Shown one piece after another: positions 35,072 through 44,769 of a stretch of 64,000 bases of DNA; positions within the stretch are counted from its first letter, which is position 1, and each line of letters opens with the position of its first letter. The position numbers were made by a program, and so were the translations under genes. Origin of the DNA: Cytidiella melzeri (lineage: Eukaryota > Basidiomycota > Agaricomycetes > Polyporales > Irpicaceae); contig JABYQR010000137.1 in NCBI GenBank assembly GCA_022592445.1, positions 45,223 through 109,222 on the forward strand, given 5' to 3'. The notes beneath the pieces are model-generated. The model saw only the letters and a list, made by a program, of their open reading frames with translations, was not told the DNA's origin and ran no database searches.

Positions 35072-35325
35072 CCTGCAATGCATCACCTCTCGCCTGCATC
35101 TAGGTGCAGCCTATAACTTTTGGACCCACTTGCAACATACATTCACGCATACCCTCAACCTCTACTGACACACGTAATCACCTCTTGTGAGGTCTAGCGT
35201 GTTTGTGCCTAGTCCCTTCGTGTTCAGGGGGTGTGTTAGTGTCTCACTGCACTGCATCATCTCTTGTTTGCATTCAAGAGCTGCCTGGAACTCTTAAACA
35301 CACTTGCATCACACATTCACTCTGC
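35072..35325 (+). repeat. Diverged tandem duplication, about 180-bp period
   Basis: Segments 35072-35150 and 35252-35325 align with many substitutions (shared words include CTGCAT/TGCATCA, CACTTGCA and ACATTCAC). Older than the neighbouring duplications. Confidence 0.45.
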
Positions 35326-35853
35326 TGGTCTCTCCAACTTGTTGGTGTCGTGGATGGCCCGACTAGCCCTTAATTTTCGCAATCTACCTCTTGGTTTTAT
35401 CTGTAAAACTCCGGGCTGCAGCTCAGTTGCAACCTTCTCTGCACAAACTCCTTTGCACGTCTATTAAGTGCCCGTATCACGTGGCTTAGATGCTCCACAC
35501 GGTCACGTTACTTGCTACTACGTCACACTGGCATGTGACTTAGCTTAAGTAAGACCACATGGCTACAACCACATGGCTCAGCCCACAGCTAGGGTTTGAT
35601 GTCATAAATGACATCCACATGGACTCCTTTTGTTCTTTCCTTATTGTTCTCTTTATGGAAGGATGTTCTCACAGGTGTGGGAATGGAATACAATAGTTGG
35701 TCTCCTTTTAGATAGATTCTCTCATGAGTAGAGTTCTTGGCAAGGTCTAGACAATAGCTATTGTTCTCCTTTAGGTAGTTCTTTTGTTCTTCATTCACAC
35801 GGCTTCTTGCAAAGCCTGCCCTCAACATGGTCTGTGCGCAGGTCCCTGAAGTC

Positions 35854-35861
35854 TATATATA
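35854..35861 (+). promoter_or_regulatory. TATA element before the 35900 duplication
   Basis: TATATATA about 40 bp before the duplicated 20-mer at 35900; possible promoter of an unidentified LTR-type element. Confidence 0.35.
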
Positions 35862-35899
35862 CTGCTACATGTACGCTCCTAGCCCCCCCATCTCGACCT

Positions 35900-35986
35900 C
35901 TTGGTCTTTACTGGGCTAGGTAAGCAACCCCCTCTTGTACTACATAGCTGGTAGTCACAATACTAACTTGGTCTTTACTGGGCTAG
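35900..35986 (+). repeat. 20-bp direct repeat bounding an intron-like 67-nt segment
   Basis: Identical 20-mers at 35900-35919 and 35967-35986. The segment 35920-35986 begins GTAAGC, contains a perfect TACTAAC branch-point motif at 35961-35967, and ends CTAG, so the second repeat copy forms the 3' end of a candidate intron whose 5' neighbour is the first copy. Confidence 0.65.
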
Positions 35987-36129
35987 ACATCTGCATAAGG
36001 TTTATAGCTGGTGAGAGTATTGAGCTTCATGCCTACCACCACCACTTCGTCGTCATCCACTTTGTGTCCCTGTTTGTCACATCGAGCCTTGTCTCCGTGT
36101 CAGTTGGGGCTGCCAGAGAAAGATGTTAG

Positions 36130-36444
36130 GTGAAATTCTGTACTATAATACAGGGCAGCTGCCACAGTCACCCCACATTGTGCCAGTAATTAGGGCAGGA
36201 TTAAAAAACAGAAGGGAAAACTGCATGATGGTGCAGAATGTTGACAGGCAATAAGAGGGTCAAAAGAACAGTAAGCTAGTTGTAAGAGCAATTTCAGTAC
36301 AGTACTTTGATGCAAATGCAACACAGACAACGTATTTGTTGACCAGTGCTGAAGCATCAAAAAGACCTTGAGCAATGGCCAGTAAGACTAGCAAATTTTA
36401 AATTGAGCTCTCTCAATTGCTCTCAAGACTCCTGAACATAGTAC
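36130..36444. other. Repeat island, A/T-rich flank of the Tc1 element
   Basis: No gene or repeat structure recognised. Confidence 0.35.
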
Positions 36445-37474
36445 TACAGTAGTGGCAAAAAGTCTTGCGACACCGCAAGCATGCAACTTTTTGCTCACAG
36501 TTTGTGCTCAATACCACATATTTTGATCAATCTGTTTGTACACATGGAGCACTGTATCTAGAGAGTATGTCTATAGTGAAAGCAAAAAATCCTTCTTGTA
36601 TATGATACATTGCACACAATCTGCACTGTTGCAGCACTAGACGCCTGTCACGCACACCATCACTATTTGGTTTTATTCTGATTCTTGATACTTTCACTTC
36701 ATTGTACAATCTTAGACTCGTGCTTCTTTCCATTCTACCCACTCTCCCAACCCTATACTATGCATATGGTGCAGTGTATCTCTACCAAAAGGCCCAAGGT
36801 TGGGCTCTGCATAATGAAGGTGTCAGTGTGGCTGACATTTGCAAGAAAGTCCCTGTCCGCCGGTCCACCATCTATTGCACCATCAAAAACCTATCCCACA
36901 ATCCCAATTTCTATGAAAACAAGCCCAAGACAGGTTGTCCTCGTGTTTTACAGGACCGCGATCTCCGTCACATCACTTTACTCCTGGCACGACAAGAGGC
37001 TCGCAACACTACAGACCTGCAGTGCAAGGCATTCCCACAAGTGGCTGCCCAAACAATGTGTCACAACCTTGCAGAGATTGGGCTGAAAGAACATGTGTGT
37101 TGACAAAAGCTGTTTCTGTCTGTAGCTCATAAAAAGACGCGCAAGTGGTGGGCTGGACATGCAACCAGATGGGGGCAGAAAGAGTGGAGGGTATTGGTAT
37201 TCTCAGATGAGCCCAAATTTACTCTATTTGGCTCAGATGGGAGGGAATACTGCTGAAGAAGACAGGGCAAGGAGTTTTTGGACCAGAACGTGCAGAAGAC
37301 AGTGAAGCACGGAGGTGGAAGTATCATGGTGTGGGGATGCATCACTTTGAAGGGAAAAGGAAGGCTACACCGCATTGATGGGAAGATGAATTCAAAGCTT
37401 TACTGCTCCATCCTATCAGAGTTGCTGCTGGGCACCTTGGCAGACCAAAATTTGACCTGCCAACAGATCATTTT

Positions 37475-37701
37475 TGTTGTATTTTTAGGTTTTCTGCCTC
37501 TTTATGTTTGTATCTGTATATTCCTGCCGTCTGCCTTTCATCATTCCGTGCAGATTATCGATCTTGGAATTCTCTTTTCATGTTATCCAGTTTACTATAA
37601 TAATATAGAAACTATGTAATTTCATAGCTACTCGATAACATTGTGTTCCTCTCATTTGAGCTCCCTTCCCGTGCATGCTCCCAGACCCTGCATTTACAAC
37701 A
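37475..37701 (+). mobile_element. Solo LTR, family C copy 1 (internally deleted)
   Basis: Begins TGTTGTA and ends TTACAACA. It sits between ATTTT (37470-37474) and ATTTC (37702-37706), a 5-bp target duplication with one change, inside the transposase frame. Both ends match 38870-39274, but about 180 bp in the middle is missing. Confidence 0.82.
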
Positions 37702-38071
37702 ATTTCTCAACAGGACAATGATTCGAAGCACACACCCAAGCTTGCTACAGCTTGGTTCAAGGTGAACATGTTGAAACTATAATGTTGTTTCAAGGATGTT
37801 TCAAGGTAGCAGAGTTCCCACAGTCTTGATAAGGGAATATTGCAGCCGTACATGGTAACTCTAATATTAACCATCACATTAGCTGAGACGTACAGATATG
37901 GGTTGTGTAGACTAAGTAGTATAGTACTGTAGGAGTACTGCACATATATGTATGCCTGTGTTCTAGTAGCATAGGAAATGACATGGAAAGCATGTAGTAC
38001 AACTCCAGAGGATGCCTAAAGGGTATGTCTGAGGCCAAGTACTAGCATGAGTCATTTACTCAATATGTATG

Positions 38072-38811
38072 TGTCGCGGAGCGACTGCTGCTATGCTGAT
38101 AACCCTAAAAATGGAGTGAAGTAGAGAGGAAGGGGGGTGGATCTCCAACTACGACAACGAGGTCAAAGTCGATGATGAGCAGGCAAGCAGGCACTGAGGC
38201 CGGATACTGGCAGTGCAAATGACGAAGTTAATATCATGCTTATACTAGGTTACATTGAGTAACTCACCTGGCAGTGCAAATGACGAAGAGGTCAAGATGC
38301 AGAACCAGGGAGGGTAAGGGGTACTATATATACTGTGTCTGGGTGGTCTGTGCACCAGTTCCCACACTAGGGACTGGAGTAACTGTGGGACTGGAGTAAC
38401 AATAGAACAATAAGGAACCAGGGTAACTGTCAAGGACCTGAGTAACTGTCAAGGACCTGAGTAACTGTCAAGGACCAGGGTACGTAGAACAATAGAGCTA
38501 GAACAATAAAACAATAGAACAATAGGATAAGAACAATAGAACAATAAGACCTGGGGAAATCCCTGGGGAATTCCCATCAATGGAAGAGGAACAATAGAAC
38601 AATAGCCTAGGTTGATCTGGAACCGCTCCAGACTGAGTCTAGGGTTTGGGTCTGGACTATTGATAAATAAGGCAGGATGTCACGTGACCCAGGTTAGGGT
38701 TAGGTCCGGTAACACTCCTAGCCGGAAAATAAGTGCTCTATATAGGCGCCTAAGGCTGTAAACTTGTGACAATATTGGAAAAATCCGGTCTCTGTTGGAC
38801 TATCCATGTCA
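38072..38811 (+). mobile_element. Solo LTR, family B (740 bp), nested in the copia LTR
   Basis: Begins TGTCGCGGAGCGAC and ends ATCCATGTCA, with a perfect GTATG target duplication at 38067-38071 and 38812-38816. It interrupts the copia LTR exactly where the intact copy at 60846-61403 is continuous. Internal TATA-like sequence near 38323 and a GAACAATA-type minisatellite. Length and ends suit an LTR of a retrotransposon whose class I cannot tell. Confidence 0.87.
38398..38605 (+). repeat. GAACAATA-type minisatellite and CAAGGACCTGAGTAACTGT repeats
   Basis: Within LTR family B: three units of a 20-bp motif around AAGGACCTGAGTAACTGTC, followed by scattered AACAATAG/AACAATAA units. Confidence 0.65.
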
Positions 38812-38869
38812 GTATGCCTCTGGTACAAGTGCTGAGCCTATCCATACACTGAGTCATGCACTTAGTAAT

Positions 38870-39274
38870 TGTTGTTATTTTAGGTTTCCTGCCTCTTTTG
38901 TTGGTATCCGCTTGTTCCCGCTGCCTGCCTTTCATCATTCCGCGCGGATAACTTGTTTTGACATCCCATTCTTGTCCTATCCGTTTTCCCAAAATAATAT
39001 AAAAAACTTGTTTAACTATTCTGACTTCGTACTACTTAGCGCGCGCTTAGCGCTGTAGTTACCGTATATAAGACTTACTTTGATCAATGCACTGCTATCG
39101 CTTTTTGATCCCCAACTCTCTGTGTGACCACCACCTCAGTCTTCTCTCTCAACGCTCTCAACTCTCCTGATACCTTGTTAAAAAAACTGTGTATTTTTGT
39201 AGCTATCTAATAACATTGTGTTCCCTTATTTCGAGCCCCCCTCCCGTGCGCTCTGAAACCCTGCTTTTACAACA
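38870..39274 (+). mobile_element. Solo LTR, family C copy 2 (405 bp), nested in the copia LTR
   Basis: Begins TGTTGTTA and ends TTTTACAACA, with a perfect GTAAT target duplication at 38865-38869 and 39275-39279. Longer sister of 37475-37701. It lies between homologous parts of the copia LTR. Confidence 0.88.
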
Positions 39275-39968
39275 GTAATACAGTAGAATAGCTGAAGTAG
39301 ACATGTATGGTAGTTGCTTACATAAGTAGATACAGACATGTGTATAAGAAGAGCTGCTGAAGCAGCAATAATAATAAGACTCATCTTTGAAGCTTAACAG
39401 CCTTTACCCCTCACACACCACTTCCACTTTGTCAGAACAAGATCACTGTATTGCCCTGGCCTCCAAATTCACCTGATATGAATCTTTTGGAGGATGTCTG
39501 GGACCATCTAGACTGCAAATTACGGGCTCACAAACAGCAGCCATCAAATAAGGAGGACTGTGGGAGGCATTGCAGGAGGAGTGGGCTAATCTTGATAATA
39601 TGGGTATATCAAGGGATTATATCATGATGATTATCCTTCCACTCATGCAGCAGAGCTAATGCAGGCAAAGGGGTTCTATACTAGATACAAACTCTACTGG
39701 ACTCTCATAATAAAGCTGTACATAATAAAGTCGAGATCATGCTCAATAGTGGTAGTACGACACACGGGTGCTTGATGCAGCTTTCGCGCGGATTGTACAT
39801 AGTTCCTCGCGCACAACGTCACTCAACCTTTGATTACTACGGACACAATTTGTGCATGATGAAGAGTGTGTGAGTATTGTCAACACAAGAGTATATGCAG
39901 AAATGAGCTCGACCGATCAGAAAAATGTTTTGCGCTCCCGGTGTCGCAAGGCTTTTGCCGCTACTGTA

Positions 39969-40086
39969 CGTACGGCCACAGCGTGACATGTCACGGATAT
40001 GACAAACACGTCGCAACAGTGCTGAGCCACTTGGCGCTTAATCGACCACCGCATCTTCGTCTCAGCGTTCACTGACTGGGGAGGTC
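39969..40086 (+). promoter_or_regulatory. Residual SNW1 upstream region after the transposon
   Basis: Only 118 bp separate the TA flank of the Tc1 element from the SNW1 ATG, so the core promoter and leader are either in this segment or extend into transposon sequence. Confidence 0.5.
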
Positions 40087-42099
40087 ATGTCGGCACTCGC
40101 TTCGTACGTTCGTTTTTTTTCTGGATTCATTCTACGGCTCTAATAGTACACAGACTACTTCCACAACCAATACATGCCCCAGAAATCGACGAAGAGGAGG
40201 AAGAGGTTGTACAAGTTGCACCGAGTACGGTTCCCAGCCAGTCTATAATACTACGGACAGTGGTCCCTGCATATGGCCAGAGGACGGGATGGAAGCCAAG
40301 CTCTCAAGAGGATTATGGTATCTGCGCTATCATTGAGCTTTGAACAGCCAAAGCTGACCTGCTTTGTAGGGGACGGTGGTGCGTTTCCGGAGTGTCATGT
40401 AGCACAATATCCATTGGGCATGGGCAAGAAGAAGGTATGTCTGCCGAAAGGAGTGTTGTTCTTGTGCGATAATACGTTATAGGCATCGTCTGGCAATACA
40501 CTCGCGCTCCAAGTAGACTCCGAGGGTAACGTCAGATACGATGCTATTGCTCAGCAAGGTCAGCGAGCGGGCAAGATTGTCCAGTCACAGTTCAAGGACC
40601 TCGTCCCTCTCGCACATCGTAAGGATCTCGAGGACACGGATAAGAGCATGGATCGGCCGTCAGAGGAAGAGGTCCAGGCAACCGCAGAGAAAACCCGTCT
40701 TGCTTTAGAGAAGCTCACCAACGGTAAAATCAAGGCTGCCCAACCTAAGAACGTCCCCGATGCACAGGGAAAGACCTCTTTCATTCGCTACACACCTGGG
40801 CAACAAGGTGGCTCGGATGGGCTGAAGCAGCGTATTATCAAGATGACGGAAGTGGTCGAAGATCCTCTTGAACCGCCTCGATTCAAACATAAGAAAATCC
40901 CAAGAGGTCCTCCTAGTCCGCCTCCGCCTGTTCTTCGCAGTCCGCCGCGGAAAGCGACCGCTCAGGAACAGAAGGAGTGGATGATTCCTCCATGTATATC
41001 AAATTGGAAGAACAATAAGGGTTACACTATTCCTCTAGATAAGCGACTTGCTGCCGACGGTCGAGGACTCCAGGATGTGAGTATTCGAACAATTGACGTA
41101 GGACATCATCTAATTTGGCATGGTCAGGTTCACATCAACGACAACTTTGCCAAATTCTCGGAATCGTTGTTCATTGCAGATCGGCACGCGCGTGAGGAAG
41201 TCCGACAACGCGCTCTCATGCAACAGAAATTGGCCGAGAAGGAAAAGGCTGCAAAGGAGGAGAATCTGCGCGTACTTGCTCAACGCGCCCGTGAGGAACG
41301 AGCTGGTATTCCTGCGTCACGTGCGGAAAGCAAGCCCACGGCGGAACGGACAGCTGCCATGAAGTCTTCTCTCGGCGCTTACGGCAGCGACAGCGGTAGC
41401 GGTTCGGAGGACGAGAAAGAGGATGACGAAGAGGAGGCCGCTGAGGTTCGTGACAAGATGAGAGAGGATAAGCGGAGAGAGCGGGAGCGAGAGATGAGGA
41501 TGAGCAACATGGGAACTGAGCAGCGGGCGAAGATGCTCGCGCGTCAGCAAAATCGCGACATTTCCGAGAAGATTGCCTTAGGTCTGGCGAAGCCTTCCAA
41601 TTCGAAGGAGTCTATGTTGGATTCACGGTTGTTCAACCAAGAATCACTGTCAGGGTCCTTTGCTGACGAAGATTCGTACAATCTGTACGATCGCCCGCTG
41701 TTTCACGGCTCTTCCGCAGCCGCGGCGATCTACAAGGCACGAGGCAACATTACGGAAGGTAACGATGAGTCGTTTGGCGGTGGTACTGAAGAGGGCATCG
41801 GCAAGGCTCTGGACAACGACAGGTTCGGGTTGGGCCAGGCTCGCGTAGGGTTTGAAGGCGCTCAGGACCAGGAAGTTCGAGAGGGGCCGGTACAGTTTGA
41901 GAAAGACACAGGAGATGTGTTCGGGTTGGATAAATTCCTAGACGAAGCGAAGAGCGGGAAAAAGCGCGGGCTGGACACACAGGTGTAAGTTGCATCGCTC
42001 CCACGTATTTTCACTGTTGTCTGATTTTCCTTGACGATCAACAGGGGCAATTCGCGTAAACGACAGCAACTCGACAAAGCGTCCGAGCGCGACTCGTAA
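40087..42099 (+). CDS. SNW1: SNW-domain pre-mRNA splicing factor (SKIP/Prp45)
   Basis: Core spliceosome component and transcription coregulator. First exons are 40087-40103 and 40154-40317, followed by an exon beginning inside GDGGAFPECHVAQYPLGMG. The SNW domain runs from QVDSEGNVRYDAIAQQGQ through IPPCISNWKNNKGYTIPLDK, which contains the SNWKN signature, to DNFAKFSESLFIADRHAREE. It is followed by a Lys/Glu-rich coiled coil, a Ser/Gly/Asp/Glu acidic patch, and the conserved ALGLAKPS-type segment (here IALGLAKPSNSKE) and MLDSRLFNQE. The end is basic (KSGKKRGLDTQVGNSRKRQQ), stop TAA at 42097-42099. A 51-nt intron at 41077-41127 has no stop and a length divisible by three, so retention would keep the frame. 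Start lies 120 bp from the Tc1 element end. Confidence 0.96.
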
Positions 42100-43025
42100 A
42101 CATTTACACTGTCACATGGCAGCTGCCAGCCCTGCCGTTGGCAAAGCTTAGGTTGCATCTCACCTACGTACGCGTCGTGCCAATCATTCTCTGTACGTTC
42201 TCATGTTACTACACCGTTTCCCACTGCATGCTGTGATGGCTGTACTGCGCCCGGTTTCAAGACGTGTGCGCTCCTATAAACAATGTTCTCAAACCTTTGC
42301 CACTCAGGAGCCATTGTCAACCCTTGATGATGGCTGGGTCATGCGCAGTGCCCCTCACAAAATGTCCAGACAACGCGATACCCTATCACTACTTGGCGTA
42401 AGTTTCACCGAACAAAGAAAGCACCGCCGGTGGATCAACGTTTCATCGCGCCCCCTTGCTCGTAAGACAGTTTGAAGTAATCTCAGGGTAGAACGGACGG
42501 AAAGTCTGGTGCTTCGACCTCATGGCGCAGGGCTGCAGAACATAGGAGACGTCGACATTGAGTAGACAGCTCCAGAATAGCCCAACCTTCATATTTTCCG
42601 CGGCTCCGAATCGACAACGCAACGGACCAAACCACAGCCATCGGCTACCAAGACATGTTGACCTTGAAAGCCCGCCGCAGAATGCCCTCCATACTGGTCT
42701 AGGTACGTGCGATGTACTGCTCACCCCTAAGGCAGCGAGTCGTGGCATGTCGTACTGAGCTCGAGACGCCAACGTGTCTAGCTGAAACACCTGCTAAAAC
42801 ATGCACACCTGCCGTTGAGACAGAAATCTGGTGCGAAAATATTCGGTGGTTGTTACACTCACTCACTGGTGTATGTACTCGGTGGGACCAATGTCACCGT
42901 TGTGCTCGATACTATATTTCTTGCCACGTGAGCGCGAAATTGATTGCGATGCCGAAGAGCGGCAGGCCCGAACGCTGCCAACAGCAACTCTCCCGACGTC
43001 GTATGCGCACCGCTTGTTCAAGGCG
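42100..43025. other. Intergenic region, no gene supported
   Basis: About 0.9 kb with overlapping 66-115-codon frames on both strands that share no motif with known families. Presumed SNW1 3' UTR and TIM54 promoter. Confidence 0.45.
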
Positions 43026-44655
43026 ATGAGCACGAATGGAGGCGACAGCTTGTTTCCAAAGCCTCAGCCCCAGCAATCAGGCATTAAAACAGTGTTGCAG
43101 TACACAGGCATACCCCCTTCATGGCTTGACAAGCGTCCGAAGGTCCCGTCACGGAATTGGCTCATATTCCTCTCCGTAACCTCTGCTATCACAGGGTATT
43201 ACTTTTACGACAGGAAGCAGTGCAAGAACATACGGCAGGAGTACGTAGACAAAGTCAAACATCTATCCAAGGTGCCGCTGCACAGTATGGACCTTCCGCG
43301 CAAAGTCACCGTCTATGGCTCTAAATGGCCTGCCGACGAGGACTATGACCGAAGTCTCAAATACTTTCGGAAGTATATCAAGGTTCGCGTCGTCTGGTTG
43401 ACTCGTGGTCCTTGTCATATGCTGAAACCGCGGGCGGTAGCCTATCCTTGTCAGTGCCGCTGTCGACTACGAGATGATCAACGGTCGACGCCACGGAGAC
43501 CTTGCGGAACGAGTCTCCAACGACATCAAGAAGTTGAGGCGGCTGGAAGCTGGTATTGACCCTCCACCTATGAACGTCATGAACCTACCAACAATCACAC
43601 CGGAAGCGAAGCGAAAACGGCAGTTAGAAGGAGGTATCATCCTCGTCGGACGGGCGACGTTCAAAGAGTATATGGCTGGGTTGACGAGAGGTTGGACTGA
43701 AGGTCTTGAGGTAGTAGACAAAGAGGAGCAGCTCGCAAGGGTGCTGGAGTCGGACGGACATTTCGACGAACCGGACGTTGAACTTGACAAGAATCTCAGC
43801 TTTGGCGACGACGAACCCATACCTACGGCATCAAAGCTAGCACCATCTAAATCGTTCTCTCCTTTCGTCTCTCCCCTCCTCCAGACACCTTCCTCTCCAA
43901 CTCAAACATCCTCTTCTCCAAGCAACTCAAGCTCGATCCCATCCGACTTGAATACCCCTCCGGCAACGCTCCCGCCACATCCACCTATCCTCCTAGTTTC
44001 CTTCACCAACCTCATTGGTCTCACCTACATCCCGCATATGATCTGGGATTTCTTCAACGAACGTCACAAGGTCCGTGCGGGTGCCGAGGCCGCGTATAGC
44101 ATCATCGTTGGGCAGACACGCCCCATGATTGGCAACAGCTCCGAGAGTGCACCCGCATTCGCAGGCGAAATCCCCACTGTCACGGAGCCCACACCCGCTC
44201 ATGCGTTCCAAACGGATGTGACGGCTTCTCCAACAGACCTCGACTTCGATAAGGAGGCCGAGAGTTACTACAAAAGCTCCCTCGTGAAGTCGTTCTTGTC
44301 CGATCTCGAGAAAGCACGCGAAAGTTACTATGCCGACCTCAAGAAGAAGCTGGAGACGGCGCGTGCTCTGGCTAGGGGGACACGAGATCCCTCAAAGGAA
44401 GAGAAAAACTATCCGCCACCGACAGAGGTCGAACTGCGGGCAGAGAGAATGAAGAAGGAGCTACGGTGGCGAGGCGACGAGAGTGGCTGGAAGATTATCA
44501 GACCAGAGGCGGCGACTGCCTGGGACGACAGATTCAACGGTGTACTTAACGTATACACCCGACCGTCGGCGGAACGCGAGGCAGACTTCCAGGCAGAAGC
44601 TCAAGCGATCTTGGAGCGAGAAAAGAGTCGGGAGCAGGAGGCGGAACACAACTGA
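43026..44655 (+). CDS. TIM54: Mitochondrial import inner membrane translocase subunit Tim54
   Basis: Subunit of the TIM22 carrier translocase. Two exons, 43026-43382 and 43441-44655, 1572 nt (523 aa). After a short Gly/Gln-rich N-terminus comes GIKTVLQYTGIPPSWLDKRP and KVPSRNWLIFLSVTSAITGY, the single membrane segment. In the intermembrane space lie KVTVYGSKWPADEDYDRSLK, YFRKYIKPILVSAAVDYEMI, NGRRHGDLAERV and IILVGRATFKEYMAGLTRGW. A long Ser/Thr/Pro loop follows, then PPILLVSFTNLIGLTYIPHM and a charged helical tail with ELRWRGDESGWKIIRPE. The frame is open upstream to 42831 but without a Tim54-like sequence, so the ATG at 43026 was chosen. Convergent with HFM1, 114 bp apart. Confidence 0.93.
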
Positions 44656-44769
44656 ATGTGCATTGTGTGGGGGTGCATTGCGAGATTTACATAGAAGCTA
44701 TAATTGACTTACACACGCCGTTCGATTTTCCGAGAACATAGGATACACTGCACGTCGATTGACGAATTT

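Larger units (their letters stand above)
37769..39434 (+). mobile_element. Ty1/copia solo LTR (carries two further solo LTRs)
   Basis: Begins TGTTGAAAC and ends ACTTTGTCA, with a perfect GAACA target duplication at 37764-37768 and 39435-39439. Its own sequence, about 511 bp after removing two nested LTRs, is clearly homologous to the 3' LTR of the copia element at 60846-61403 in the opposite orientation; shared words include GACGTACAGATATGGGTTGT and TAGGAAATGACATGGAAAGC. Typical product of recombination between two LTRs of a former full element. Confidence 0.9.
36702..39659 (+). pseudogene. Tc1/mariner DD34E transposase, inactivated
   Basis: N-terminal helix-turn-helix: NEGVSVADICKKVPVRRSTIY. 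Catalytic region: VLVFSDEPKFTLFGSDG with the first Asp, then KHGGGSIMVWGCIT, then QQDNDSKHTPKLATAW with the second Asp, then WPPNSPDMNLLEDVWDHL with the Glu. Counting across the inserted LTR, 34 residues separate the second Asp from the Glu. Damage: in-frame TGA at 37101-37103 and 37254-37256, a solo LTR at 37475-37701, a second at 37769-39434, and a one-base frame shift near 39556. The frame otherwise continues to TAA at 39657-39659. Confidence 0.9.
36447..39966 (+). mobile_element. Degenerate Tc1/mariner DNA transposon with nested LTR insertions
   Basis: Terminal inverted repeats of about 28 bp: left end CAGTAGTGGCAAAAAGTC..., right end its reverse complement with three differences (39939-39966). 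TA dinucleotides flank both ends (36445-36446 and 39967-39968), the Tc1/mariner target duplication. Subtracting two directly inserted LTR segments and their target duplications leaves about 1617 bp, normal for Tc1 elements. It encodes a dead DD34E transposase. Confidence 0.93.

Noticed and set aside
42203..42790. Frames of 66-115 codons between SNW1 and TIM54
   Set aside because: Overlap each other on both strands without recognisable sequence.
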